NCBI RefSeq assembly: GCF_000373105.1
Contig: NZ_KB890428.1
Location: forward strand, 1 to 64,000
Direction: 5' to 3'
Source of the DNA: Neolewinella persica DSM 23188
GTDB taxonomy: Bacteria > Bacteroidota > Bacteroidia > Chitinophagales > Saprospiraceae
Length of the DNA: 64,000 nucleotides
Below are positions 22,408 through 30,447 of this stretch, piece by piece. Made by a program: the position numbers and the translations under genes. Numbering within the stretch: the first letter of the stretch is position 1; each line of letters starts with the position of its first letter. The notes below the pieces were generated by a model, which saw nothing but the letters and a program-made list of their open reading frames with translations, was not told where the DNA came from and ran no database searches.

Positions 22408-25245
22408 ATCAAAAAAGTACTTAAAATCATTGGCGAAGTTCTTCGTATTCGAAAAGGAGAATGGCTGGTCGTGGGGCTATTGCAGTTGCAGATATTTCTG
22501 ACAATTACGGTGCTTCTCATGGCTAAACCGGCAGCGACGGGTATTTTTTTGGCCTATTTCAGTGCAGACCAACTCCCATGGATGTACCTGCTGACCGCCG
22601 GAACGGCAGGCATTGTTTCCTTTCTCTATTCCCGGGCAATGGGACGTTACACTTTCCTCCGGGTGAATTTATGGACACTGGTTATTTGTCTGCTGAGTTT
22701 ACTCGGCTTCGCGGTCATCGAACCCCAGTCCGTTGGCCGCCAGGTAGTTGCCATTGGCTTATACACCTGGGTGGGCGTTTTTGGCGTTTTGGCCGCTTCT
22801 CAGTTCTGGATGATGGCCAACCTGGTCTTTGACGTACGGCAAGCAAAACGCCTGTTTGGATTGATCGGTGCGGGAGCAATTACCGGAGGCATCGCCGGTG
22901 GTTATTTAGCCTCCCTTTTGGCGGAAAACTACGGGATGAACGGATTGCTCTATGGGGCAACCCTCTTGCTCTTTCCCTGCTTGCCCATTAGCTGGTACCT
23001 GTGGAAACGCTTTGTGCCGGATATCGAGAAACGTCGCCCTCAGCGCATACATCAGAAGGAAGAGGTATCTCCCGCCCGGCTGATCATGGAGTCCCGGCAC
23101 CTGCAACTACTGTCTGGCATCATCGCCCTGAGCGTCATAACGGCAAAATTGGTCGAGTTTCAATTCAGCTCCTTCGCTGCTATGCACCTGGAAGGTGCGG
23201 CGGAATTGACCTCATTTTTCGGTTTCTGGTTCTCTACTTTCAACGTTATTGGGCTTACCCTTCAACTATTTTTTACCCATCGGCTTTTTCAACGCTTTGG
23301 GGTTGGGAATTCTCTGTCTTTATTGCCCGCCGGGCTCACCCTCGGTGCCGTGTTAATGTTCTTCTTTCCAGGCTTAAATATGGCAACGTTGAGCCGGTTG
23401 GTCGACGGCGGATTGAAGCAAAGTCTGCAGCGCGTAGGCATCGAGATGCTGTTTGTTCCGGTGAGTGCGGAAGTGAAACGCCGGGTTAAAACCTATCTCG
23501 ACGTTATGGTCGATACCGTAGCCGGTGGTTTAGGAGGCCTTTTGCTGTTACTACTGATCGACGGCTTTCAGCTGCCGTTAGCCAAAGTCAGCGTATTTAT
23601 CTTCTTCTTTTCCCTGGCGTGGCTTGCCTGTGTACTTCTAATGCGGTCCGAATATCTCAATACCTTTCGCAAAGAACTGCACCAGTTCCTGCCAGAGGCC
23701 AAGCCGGTCAAGCCGGTTACCAGTCATCGGGAATTGCTGAATGGTCTGTTTAAGATTCTTAACTGGCCGGGAAGGGTAATTCGGGAAGATCAATTACTGT
23801 TTGCCCTGTCCAGAAAGGAAATTACCGATCTGAAGGAGTTTAAACGCCCGCTCTTACGATTACTGACGCATCCTTCCACGGTGGTACGAGCCGAAGCCCT
23901 ACGCCAGTTGAGCAATTGGCAGTTGGTAAAGATTAAACTGAAGATGGATCGTTTTCTGAATGATCCCGATCCCGGGATTCGCACGGCAGCCTTAGAGTTT
24001 CTGATTAGTCATGACCTCGAAGGCTACGAAGCTCAGATCCGGGAGCAATTGAACACCGATGACCCTGCCATTTCGGGAAACCTGTTTCTTAAGCTGCTTG
24101 CCGAGTCCAGCGAAAACACAAACCTGAGGGAGCGCTGGGGACTGGACAATTATTTTGAACAACGAATAAGCAGTTTGGAAACCCTGCCTCCTGAGCATAA
24201 AATTGCCTGGAGACAAGTACTTCTTGAAGCTTCCGGTTTAATCCGCTCCCCGCTTGCAGATGATTTTATTCTTTCTTCTCTTTCCCATAAGGAGCCCACG
24301 TTGATCGCCTCGGCGATCCGGGTAGCGGGGAGTACCCAAAACCCCCTTTGGGTATTGCCACTAATTGGGTTTCTCTCAGAGGTACTATACCGTTCGCAGG
24401 CTAAAAAAGAATTGCTTGGTTATGGTGAAGACCTGATCGGTATACTCAATGGCCTGCTTGAAGAAAAGCTGCCAGATGTAAAGGACGCAAGACACTTGCC
24501 TGCTCTGCTCAAAGTAATGAATAGCCAAAATATCGCGCCATTACTTTTTGATTTGGTGGAGAAGTATTATCCCCGCGACCTGATTTTAAGGAAAGAAACT
24601 TTTCGGGCGTTCAATACGCTGAAGCGGAATTTCCCTAATTTGATTTTACCCAAAAAACGGATCAAGCGGTTACTTTTTCAGGAAATTTCTTTCATTCGTA
24701 TGGCGGAGGAAATCAGTGTGTTTCAGACCAGATTATCCCTTATTCCGGAACGTGAAGAAATCAATTCCGCCAGGAAAGGGCTTATTACCCTTTTGGCGAG
24801 GCGACAGCACGGTAACGTTAGTCGGTTGTTCCGGCTACTCGGTTTGCAGCACCCCGTAGGTGACATTATTCCGATCTACCGGGCACTTACTGAAAAAGGG
24901 GGCACGCACCGGGCGAGCGCCCTTGAACTGCTTGATAATTTGCTTAAGCCATCGCTGAGAAAACGGATTATCCCTTTGCTGGATCGCGTCTTCAACGGTA
25001 AAGCTCAGGATAGCGAATCTCCACTTAATGCGCGCGATTGGCGGCAACTCAAAACAGAGCAGCTTGAAAGCCTTGAGCGTTTGCTTGCCGGGAATGATCC
25101 CCGGTTGAAACTGGCCGTTATTTACCTGATTAGTCAGTTGGGTGACCCCAGGTATGCTCCCATGTTAAGGGCTCAATTGGACGATGCTGACCCGCGGGTA
25201 GCCGACTTGGCGCTTAGGACCCTGACCAGCTTAGGTAAAGCTTAA
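22408..25245 (+). CDS. ADP/ATP-translocase-like MFS membrane protein with C-terminal HEAT repeats
   Basis: About 924-945 aa. The first 400 residues contain about 11-12 hydrophobic segments in the NTT/MFS style (MYLLTAGTAGIVSFLYSRAM; LFGLIGAGAITGGIAGGYLA). From about 430 to the end, HEAT-like helix pairs recur (PSTVVRAEALRQLSNW; DPGIRTAALEFLISHD; DPRVADLALRTLTSLG). GTG at 22471 is the first standard start, but the frame is open back to 22402 and the extra residues (KKVLKIIGEVLRIRKGEWLV) look coding, since a GEW-type segment normally precedes TM1. The true start may be ATC at 22408 or ATT, or an ATG was lost. Transport substrate unknown. Confidence 0.75.
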   Translation: MKKVLKIIGEVLRIRKGEWLVVGLLQLQIFLTITVLLMAKPAATGIFLAYFSADQLPWMYLLTAGTAGIVSFLYSRAMGRYTFLRVNLWTLVICLLSLLGFAVIEPQSVGRQVVAIGLYTWVGVFGVLAASQFWMMANLVFDVRQAKRLFGLIGAGAITGGIAGGYLASLLAENYGMNGLLYGATLLLFPCLPISWYLWKRFVPDIEKRRPQRIHQKEEVSPARLIMESRHLQLLSGIIALSVITAKLVEFQFSSFAAMHLEGAAELTSFFGFWFSTFNVIGLTLQLFFTHRLFQRFGVGNSLSLLPAGLTLGAVLMFFFPGLNMATLSRLVDGGLKQSLQRVGIEMLFVPVSAEVKRRVKTYLDVMVDTVAGGLGGLLLLLLIDGFQLPLAKVSVFIFFFSLAWLACVLLMRSEYLNTFRKELHQFLPEAKPVKPVTSHRELLNGLFKILNWPGRVIREDQLLFALSRKEITDLKEFKRPLLRLLTHPSTVVRAEALRQLSNWQLVKIKLKMDRFLNDPDPGIRTAALEFLISHDLEGYEAQIREQLNTDDPAISGNLFLKLLAESSENTNLRERWGLDNYFEQRISSLETLPPEHKIAWRQVLLEASGLIRSPLADDFILSSLSHKEPTLIASAIRVAGSTQNPLWVLPLIGFLSEVLYRSQAKKELLGYGEDLIGILNGLLEEKLPDVKDARHLPALLKVMNSQNIAPLLFDLVEKYYPRDLILRKETFRAFNTLKRNFPNLILPKKRIKRLLFQEISFIRMAEEISVFQTRLSLIPEREEINSARKGLITLLARRQHGNVSRLFRLLGLQHPVGDIIPIYRALTEKGGTHRASALELLDNLLKPSLRKRIIPLLDRVFNGKAQDSESPLNARDWRQLKTEQLESLERLLAGNDPRLKLAVIYLISQLGDPRYAPMLRAQLDDADPRVADLALRTLTSLGKA

Positions 25246-25281
25246 ACCCGCGCTACTGGGCCGCTTGCTCCTCAGTTTATT

Positions 25282-25384
25282 CCTGGTACCTGCGGCCGCG
25301 CCACACCCGTCACCGTAATCGTCAGCGCTCCCATTATTTAATTCAAGAGGCATATCATCAGGGCGCGGACGCAGGATGCAAAGC
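25282..25384. repeat. Dispersed intergenic repeat A, inverted unit then forward unit
   Basis: Inverted unit 25282-25302 (GTACCTGCGGCCGCGCC) and forward unit 25361-25384 (GGGCGCGGACGCAGGATGCA). The order is opposite to that at 4439-4515. The forward unit belongs to the GGATGCAA sub-variant also seen at 34560. Lies in the convergent gap between the HEAT-repeat gene and the 201-aa gene. Confidence 0.68.
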
Positions 25385-25412
25385 AGAGATGAAAGCGCAA
25401 AGTATTTACCCG

Positions 25413-26018
25413 TTAATTGCCCTCTGAAGCCCCGATGCGCTCTTCTGCCAGGGTACTGCCCAAATGAGTTTTACCCGGTAACTCTGGCTCGTCACTATAG
25501 TCTAATGGCGCGAAACCAAGGGCATAGTTCAACCAAATTACTGCACGCTTGATGTCGAGCTCAGTGTTGAATAGCTCCGAAGCGGAACTGATCCCATCAA
25601 CCTCATCGTCCAGTATTGCGCTCCCGGAGCCTGATGTAGTAATGGCGAGTAGGGGGACCTTACCCCCAAGCGAATCCCTGAAGGCATGAACCATGCCGGG
25701 CGGACGCCCAATCTCCCAGGTGTGCAGCAGGATGCAGGCGTCCACCTCCCTTTCTGCCTGGTAGGTTGCGGCAGTCGTAAGGTCAATCACGTTAATGTAC
25801 ACTGGCTTATCTCGAAATGCCCTCACAATTCCAGCCGTGAGGCTGTCTTTATAGGCACTTTGCTGGGTTACGATCAGCAAATGCTTTTCCGACGAAGGTT
25901 CGTTTACTTCGTAAGGGGTTATCACTCCCATAGAGTAGGTGCCGAGGTACCAAAAACTGAATGCGGTAAACATAGCAATTAGGACGAGACCAAACTTGGT
26001 GCTTTTTCTAAGTTTCAT
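25413..26018 (-). CDS. Uncharacterised membrane-anchored protein, flavodoxin-like region
   Basis: 201 aa. One N-terminal hydrophobic anchor (about 8-30, FGLVLIAMFTAFSFWYLGTY). The exposed part alternates strands and helices (KHLLIVTQQSAYKDSLTAGI; VDACILLHTWEIGRPPG; VPLLAITTSGSGS) in a way that recalls a flavodoxin-like Rossmann layout, but I see no clear FMN loop. Not assigned to a family. It starts 44 bp after the USP-6 stop codon, so it is probably the third gene of the USP-7/USP-6 operon. It is distinct from its neighbours in not being a USP. Confidence 0.5.
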   Translation of the reverse strand: MKLRKSTKFGLVLIAMFTAFSFWYLGTYSMGVITPYEVNEPSSEKHLLIVTQQSAYKDSLTAGIVRAFRDKPVYINVIDLTTAATYQAEREVDACILLHTWEIGRPPGMVHAFRDSLGGKVPLLAITTSGSGSAILDDEVDGISSASELFNTELDIKRAVIWLNYALGFAPLDYSDEPELPGKTHLGSTLAEERIGASEGN

Positions 26019-26062
26019 GGCGGTTAAGGCTTTTCTATCAGCCCGGTTTTGGGCCGTTGGAT

Positions 26063-26929
26063 TCAGCGATTTGGAGGTAGCGGTACAATTAGTAAGGGGA
26101 CTTCGCAGGCTTTCATGATCGGCTTCACATTACTTCTTGTAAAGAGACCGTCCCACAGGTTCCTGACCTGGTGTCCGAGTACCAACATCCCGATTTCTTT
26201 TTTCTGTGCATAGTCGAGCAATCGACGGGGAACGGGCCCGGGAGGCAAAGCGTCGTAGCCAAAAGTATAACTTGGAAAACCGGGCCCCAACGCCAGGTCT
26301 AAAAACCTGTCGTCGTTATCCCATTCGGGTGATGCTTCGCCTCCTGCCACATGAACGAACCTCACCTCAGGCCGTAAGACCTTAATGATTCGCCGGACGA
26401 TCGTGCTCATGTGCTCGATTTCCCCGGCGTCCCCAAAGGCTATGGCCATACTTAAAACTGATGGATAGCCGTAGCCCGGAGGAAGTAAAATTGTCGGACA
26501 ACTACCCTGAAGGATAACGGCACTGGCAACTCCACCAAAAAGCCCCGGTGGGTTCTCCCGTTTACCTGAACCCACGCCACCCATTACTACTAATTCGGTA
26601 TCCTCTTCTTCACTTAATTCGCGGATTACGGGAGCGGGAAAACCTTCAAATACCTGCCTATTTATGGACGGTAGCGTTTCCAGGTTGCCCTGGAACGTTG
26701 CCAGGACTGGATGGGTGTGACGTTGGACGAAAAGCGCCAACTCGTTCTCCAGCCTTTCTTTTTCTTTCCGCAATGCTCCGGTTGAAACTGTTTGGGCAAA
26801 ACTGAATTTGGCGTCAAATACGTGGACGACCCGGAGGTCCAGGTCCATTACTTCAGCCAGGTAGGTCCCGAAGCGTAGTGCCGTGGCAGAAGTGTCGGAA
26901 AAGTCTACTGGTACTAGTATGTTTTTCAT
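26063..26929 (-). CDS. Universal stress protein, two UspA domains (USP-6)
   Basis: 288 aa. Domain 1 starts MKNILVPVDFSDTSATALRFG and contains MGGVGSGKRENPPGLFGGVA with CPTILLPPGYG; domain 2 ends MLVLGHQVRNLWDGLFTRSN and VPLLIVPLP. Same subfamily as USP-1, USP-4 and USP-7; its closest match by eye is USP-4 (PPGLFG versus PPGLYG). The final loop residue is GG rather than GS, so the nucleotide motif is slightly altered. Second gene of the operon, 23 bp after USP-7. Confidence 0.92.
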   Translation of the reverse strand: MKNILVPVDFSDTSATALRFGTYLAEVMDLDLRVVHVFDAKFSFAQTVSTGALRKEKERLENELALFVQRHTHPVLATFQGNLETLPSINRQVFEGFPAPVIRELSEEEDTELVVMGGVGSGKRENPPGLFGGVASAVILQGSCPTILLPPGYGYPSVLSMAIAFGDAGEIEHMSTIVRRIIKVLRPEVRFVHVAGGEASPEWDNDDRFLDLALGPGFPSYTFGYDALPPGPVPRRLLDYAQKKEIGMLVLGHQVRNLWDGLFTRSNVKPIMKACEVPLLIVPLPPNR

Positions 26930-26952
26930 GCTTATGGTTGTTGTTCTAATTA

Positions 26953-27816
26953 TTATTCAGTTAATGGTATGATTAGCATGGGGATACCACAGGACCCAAT
27001 AATGTCGGGGATTTCGGACCGTACCAGCAGGTTCATCAGGAATCCTCGTTTATGCCGGCCCAGGATTAGTAAATCAACTTTTTGTTCCAGCGAATAGTCG
27101 ATCAGCACGTTCGCAACGTCTCCCTCGGGTAACAGATCGAAGTCAACGGCATAATCAGGGAAGTTATTCTTGACCATTTTGCGGAAAAGCTCTAACTCCA
27201 TCATCTCTTCACTCAGGTCGTCCCGATACGCGACGTGCGTGAAGTGCATTGCCGGAGCAAGTGCTTTTCGCAGGAATTTGGATTTATCACTTAATTCAAC
27301 CAGTGTATTCACTTCATCAAAAGCAATGGCTGCATGCGTTATATTAGGGACGCCCGAATTCTGGGGAATCAGTAGCAGCGGACACTCCGCGCCCATAGCG
27401 ACCCCTTTGGCAACGCTACCGAAAACCGGCGTTACCCGGCTTGGAATGCCTGAACCGACGCCTCCCATAACGACCAGCGCGGTATCCTCTCGTTTACTGA
27501 GCTTCAACACCTGACCAATGGCCGTGCCTACTACTTCTCTGCACTTGATGAAGGGCAGCGTTTCGTCGTCGGCGTGTATTCCCGTAAAGGTCATTTGATC
27601 CGCATGAAGGCTGACGAATTTTTCGAGGCGCTCCCTGACCCGTGCCCGGATCCTGGCACTTCCTTTCTTGACTACAAAGGCCTCGTCGCCGTCGTAACCG
27701 TCGTGTACGTGAACTACTTCAAGGTCATAACCGGTAACGTCGGCCAGGTAGCAACCATATCGCAAGGCATCAGCCGAAGTACTGGAAAAATCTGTTGGAA
27801 CAATTATTTTATACAT
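26953..27816 (-). CDS. Universal stress protein, two UspA domains (USP-7)
   Basis: 287 aa from the ATG at 27816 (MYKIIVPTDFSSTSADALRYG); an in-frame ATG 9 bp earlier would leave only a few nt of leader. Domain 1 has MGGVGSGIPSRVTPVFGSVA and CPLLLIPQN; domain 2 ends LLILGRHKRGFLMNLLVRSE and IPMLIIPL. It is closest to USP-1 (shared VVHVHDGYxGxE and KGxxRIRARVRERL style), suggesting local duplication. First gene of a USP-7/USP-6/201-aa operon under the operator at 27869-27902, which it shares with the divergent metal ATPase. Confidence 0.92.
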   Translation of the reverse strand: MYKIIVPTDFSSTSADALRYGCYLADVTGYDLEVVHVHDGYDGDEAFVVKKGSARIRARVRERLEKFVSLHADQMTFTGIHADDETLPFIKCREVVGTAIGQVLKLSKREDTALVVMGGVGSGIPSRVTPVFGSVAKGVAMGAECPLLLIPQNSGVPNITHAAIAFDEVNTLVELSDKSKFLRKALAPAMHFTHVAYRDDLSEEMMELELFRKMVKNNFPDYAVDFDLLPEGDVANVLIDYSLEQKVDLLILGRHKRGFLMNLLVRSEIPDIIGSCGIPMLIIPLTE

Positions 27817-27868
27817 GGTACCCATGATTTGTTTCCTTAAAATTCAGTAAGAAAGCTTTAAAAAGCAG

Positions 27869-27902
27869 TGATGGAAATCATGGAGAATAGTGATTCTAGT
27901 CT
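27869..27902. promoter_or_regulatory. Composite CRP/FNR-type operator between USP-7 and the P1B ATPase
   Basis: Perfect TGATggaaATCA (27869-27880) and TGATtctaGTCT (27891-27902, one mismatch), 10 bp apart. Rightward, TATCTTTG (27927-27934) is an exact -7 element with TTTG 29 bp away. Leftward, GAATTTTA is 28 bp away (weaker). Confidence 0.7.
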
Positions 27903-27926
27903 ACGGAGCTAAAGACTATTGACCGT

Positions 27927-27934
27927 TATCTTTG
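27927..27934 (+). promoter_or_regulatory. -7 promoter element of the P1B ATPase gene
   Basis: TATCTTTG, a full match to TAnnTTTG, 29 bp from the operator edge at 27902. The ATPase start codon follows 35 nt later. Confidence 0.62.
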
Positions 27935-27968
27935 TGGGGAGGTAGGCGTTAAAAGCCATCGGTTAAGT

Positions 27969-30164
27969 ATGAATGATCTACAGGTTGAGATAAAGAGAAT
28001 TCGAACTCCCCGTGAAGCCAGGAGGGTCGAGCAAATTCTTAGTAGAAGGCCGGGAATCGTTTCCGTTTCCGCTTCAGCCGGCACCTTACAACTGAAGTGG
28101 GATGCCGAAAAAACCAATAAGTCGGCTGTTTTAAAGGACGTTGAAAAGTCTGGTGTTGAGATCCTTCATACGAAATCGAAAGACGAAGAAACTGAGTACC
28201 ACGATCATGAGCATATTCCGGCTTATCTCAGGTTTCTCGGGGAGAACACCGAGCTCTATTTTGCCATCACCAGTGGTGTATTCTGGGTTGCTGGGGTGGT
28301 ATCGGGTTTCATTTCCGGTATTCCGCCGAACATTCCGATGATCTTGTACATCATCGGTGGTTTCTTTGGCGGTTTTTTCACCTTCATTACTGCCGGACAA
28401 GACATCTTACGCGGGAAGTTTGAGATTGATTTCCTCATGCTTTTTGCCGCCGTAGGAGCAGGCGCCTTAGGGAAATGGGGAGAAGGTGCCCTTTTGCTGT
28501 TTTTATTCAGCCTGGGACACGCTTTGGAACATTATGCCATGAAGCGTGCCCGGAAATCTATCGCCGCACTATCAGACTTGACGCCTCCAGTGGCATTGGT
28601 CAAAAGAAATGGAGAGGTCGTCGAGGTTCCCGTCCAACAACTCGACTTGGGCGACATCATTGTGGTAAAACCAAATTCCATAATTGCTGCCGATGGGGTA
28701 GTGGTCATGGGGAATTCCGCCGTTAATCAGGCACCCATAACCGGTGAAAGTGTGCCGGTAGACAAACGCGCCCACAAAGAGTGGCGCCTGCAGGAAGAAG
28801 TCAGTAAACTATCTGCCGAACACCGGGTCTTCGCGGGCACCATCAATGGAAGCGGGGTCCTGGAAGTGAAAGTGCTGAAAAAATCAAAAGACAGTACCCT
28901 GGCACGTTTGATCACGTTGGTGAAGGAGGCTGAAACGCAGAAATCGCCTACTCAGCATCTGGCGGATAATTTTGAAAAATACTACGTCCCCATAGTTCTA
29001 CTGGTCGTACTGTTGCTTCTGGGGGCTTTTCTGGTGATCGATGAGACCTTCAAGCAAAGCTTCTATCGGGCCATGTCCGTATTGATCGCAGCGTCCCCCT
29101 GTGCGCTGGCCATTTCGACGCCGAGTGCTGTATTGGCGGGCATCGCCCGCGCCGCCCGGCAGGGCGTGCTGATCAAAGGTGGGCGCCCGCTGGAAGATCT
29201 GGGAGGACTCCAGGCCATTGCTTTTGATAAAACGGGCACGCTGACCGAAGGCAAGCCAACGCTTACCAACGCCATTCCTTTCGGAGACACGACCAAAGCC
29301 CACCTGCTCGAGGTCGCCGTTGCGGTGGAGGGCTTGAGCGACCACCCTTTAGCTGCCGCGATCGTAGCGGGAGGAGAGAAGGAATTGGGACGGACGGACA
29401 TCACCCCGGCGGGGAACCTTCAGGCATTAACTGCGCGGGGCATTCGCGCTGACTGGCGAGGAACCACCGTACACGTCGGTAACCGCAGACTATTCGAAGA
29501 GCTGACCGGGGAAAAAGTCCCCGCTGAGATCGACCGCGAAATGAGTCAACTCGAAACCGGAGGCCATACCGCCATGATCATCCACCAGGGAGATAAATAC
29601 CTTGGCATAATTTCGGTCATGGACGTTGCCCGCCCGGAGGCTATAGCCACACTGGCAGCGCTGAAAAAGATGGGCATTAAGCGCATGATTATGCTTACGG
29701 GCGACAACCAGAAGGTCGCCAATGCCATCGCCGAAAGCATCGGTATTACAGACCCGTTGGGAAGCTTACTGCCCGAAGAAAAGGTAAAGGCCATCGAACG
29801 ACTTAAGCTGGAGGTGGGAAACGTAGCCATGGTCGGAGATGGCGTCAATGATGCACCGGCAATGGCGCGAAGTACCGTTGGCATCGCCATGGGAGCGGCT
29901 GGCTCAGACGTAGCGCTGGAGACGGCCGACATCGCTCTGATGGCTGATAAATTGGATAATCTGCCTTTTGCCATTGGACTGAGCCGTAAGGCCAAACAGA
30001 TCATCAAGCAAAACTTAATCATCAGCCTTGGGATGGTGGCGATTCTGGTGCCGTTGACCATCGTTGGCGCCGTTGCTATCGGTCCCGCCGTTGTCGGGCA
30101 CGAAGGCTCCACGCTGGTGGTCGTACTTAATGCTTTGCGGTTGCTGCGGTATGAGCAAAAGTGA
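27969..30164 (+). CDS. P1B-4-type heavy-metal translocating ATPase
   Basis: 731 aa. In order: a degenerate N-terminal HMA-like fold without CXXC (about 1-65), membrane helices, actuator loop with TGES (PITGESVPVDK), the metal-site helix with SPC in place of CPC (AASPCALAISTPSAVLAG), phosphorylation site DKTGTLTEG, hinge MVGDGVNDAPA, and a final helix with HEGSTLVVVLNALRLL. The SPC plus HEG(S/G)T pair marks subgroup P1B-4 (CoaT/CtpD/PfeT type), which exports Co, Zn or Fe(II). The His-rich HDHEHIPAY (about 76) may be a metal-sensing site. Divergent from the USP-7 operon and sharing its operator, which hints at Fe(II) or metalloenzyme maintenance in low oxygen. Confidence 0.93.
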   Translation: MNDLQVEIKRIRTPREARRVEQILSRRPGIVSVSASAGTLQLKWDAEKTNKSAVLKDVEKSGVEILHTKSKDEETEYHDHEHIPAYLRFLGENTELYFAITSGVFWVAGVVSGFISGIPPNIPMILYIIGGFFGGFFTFITAGQDILRGKFEIDFLMLFAAVGAGALGKWGEGALLLFLFSLGHALEHYAMKRARKSIAALSDLTPPVALVKRNGEVVEVPVQQLDLGDIIVVKPNSIIAADGVVVMGNSAVNQAPITGESVPVDKRAHKEWRLQEEVSKLSAEHRVFAGTINGSGVLEVKVLKKSKDSTLARLITLVKEAETQKSPTQHLADNFEKYYVPIVLLVVLLLLGAFLVIDETFKQSFYRAMSVLIAASPCALAISTPSAVLAGIARAARQGVLIKGGRPLEDLGGLQAIAFDKTGTLTEGKPTLTNAIPFGDTTKAHLLEVAVAVEGLSDHPLAAAIVAGGEKELGRTDITPAGNLQALTARGIRADWRGTTVHVGNRRLFEELTGEKVPAEIDREMSQLETGGHTAMIIHQGDKYLGIISVMDVARPEAIATLAALKKMGIKRMIMLTGDNQKVANAIAESIGITDPLGSLLPEEKVKAIERLKLEVGNVAMVGDGVNDAPAMARSTVGIAMGAAGSDVALETADIALMADKLDNLPFAIGLSRKAKQIIKQNLIISLGMVAILVPLTIVGAVAIGPAVVGHEGSTLVVVLNALRLLRYEQK

Positions 30165-30192
30165 ATAATCGAATAATGGAAGGAGAGAATAG

Positions 30193-30275
30193 GCTACCGC
30201 TGTTACCGTTCTCTGCGCTGCGCTTGCTCACTAAAGGCGAACGAGCAAAGCGAAGTGAGTGGAGCTTGCGGCAGC
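30193..30275. repeat. Repeat family B palindrome, copy 1
   Basis: GCTACCGCTGTTACCGTTCT... to ...GCTTGCGGCAGC, about 83 bp with internal pairing GCTTGCTC / GAGCAAAGC. It is enclosed by perfect 12-bp arms AAGGAGAGAATA (30180-30191) and TATTCTCTCCTT (30284-30295). About 80% alike to the inverted copy at 35484-35565. It lies next to a repeat A pair. Confidence 0.6.
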
Positions 30276-30303
30276 TACTCAATTATTCTCTCCTTCACTT
30301 TTA

Positions 30304-30385
30304 GGGCGCGGTCGCAGGTGCTAAGAAGGTTTTGGAGGAGCATAGCTTGCCATCAATCTTTCCCTTGCACCTGCGGCCCCGCCCC
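30304..30385. repeat. Dispersed intergenic repeat A, inverted pair
   Basis: Forward unit 30304-30329 (GGGCGCGGTCGCAGGTGCTA) and inverted unit 30361-30385 (CTTGCACCTGCGGCCCCGCC) in the convergent gap between the P1B ATPase and the DNA-repair-type ATPase. Confidence 0.75.
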
Positions 30386-30447
30386 AGTCATGTCGGCACT
30401 CGAATTACCGCTTAGAACTCTTTCCCTCAATGCCTTTAATGGTGAGA

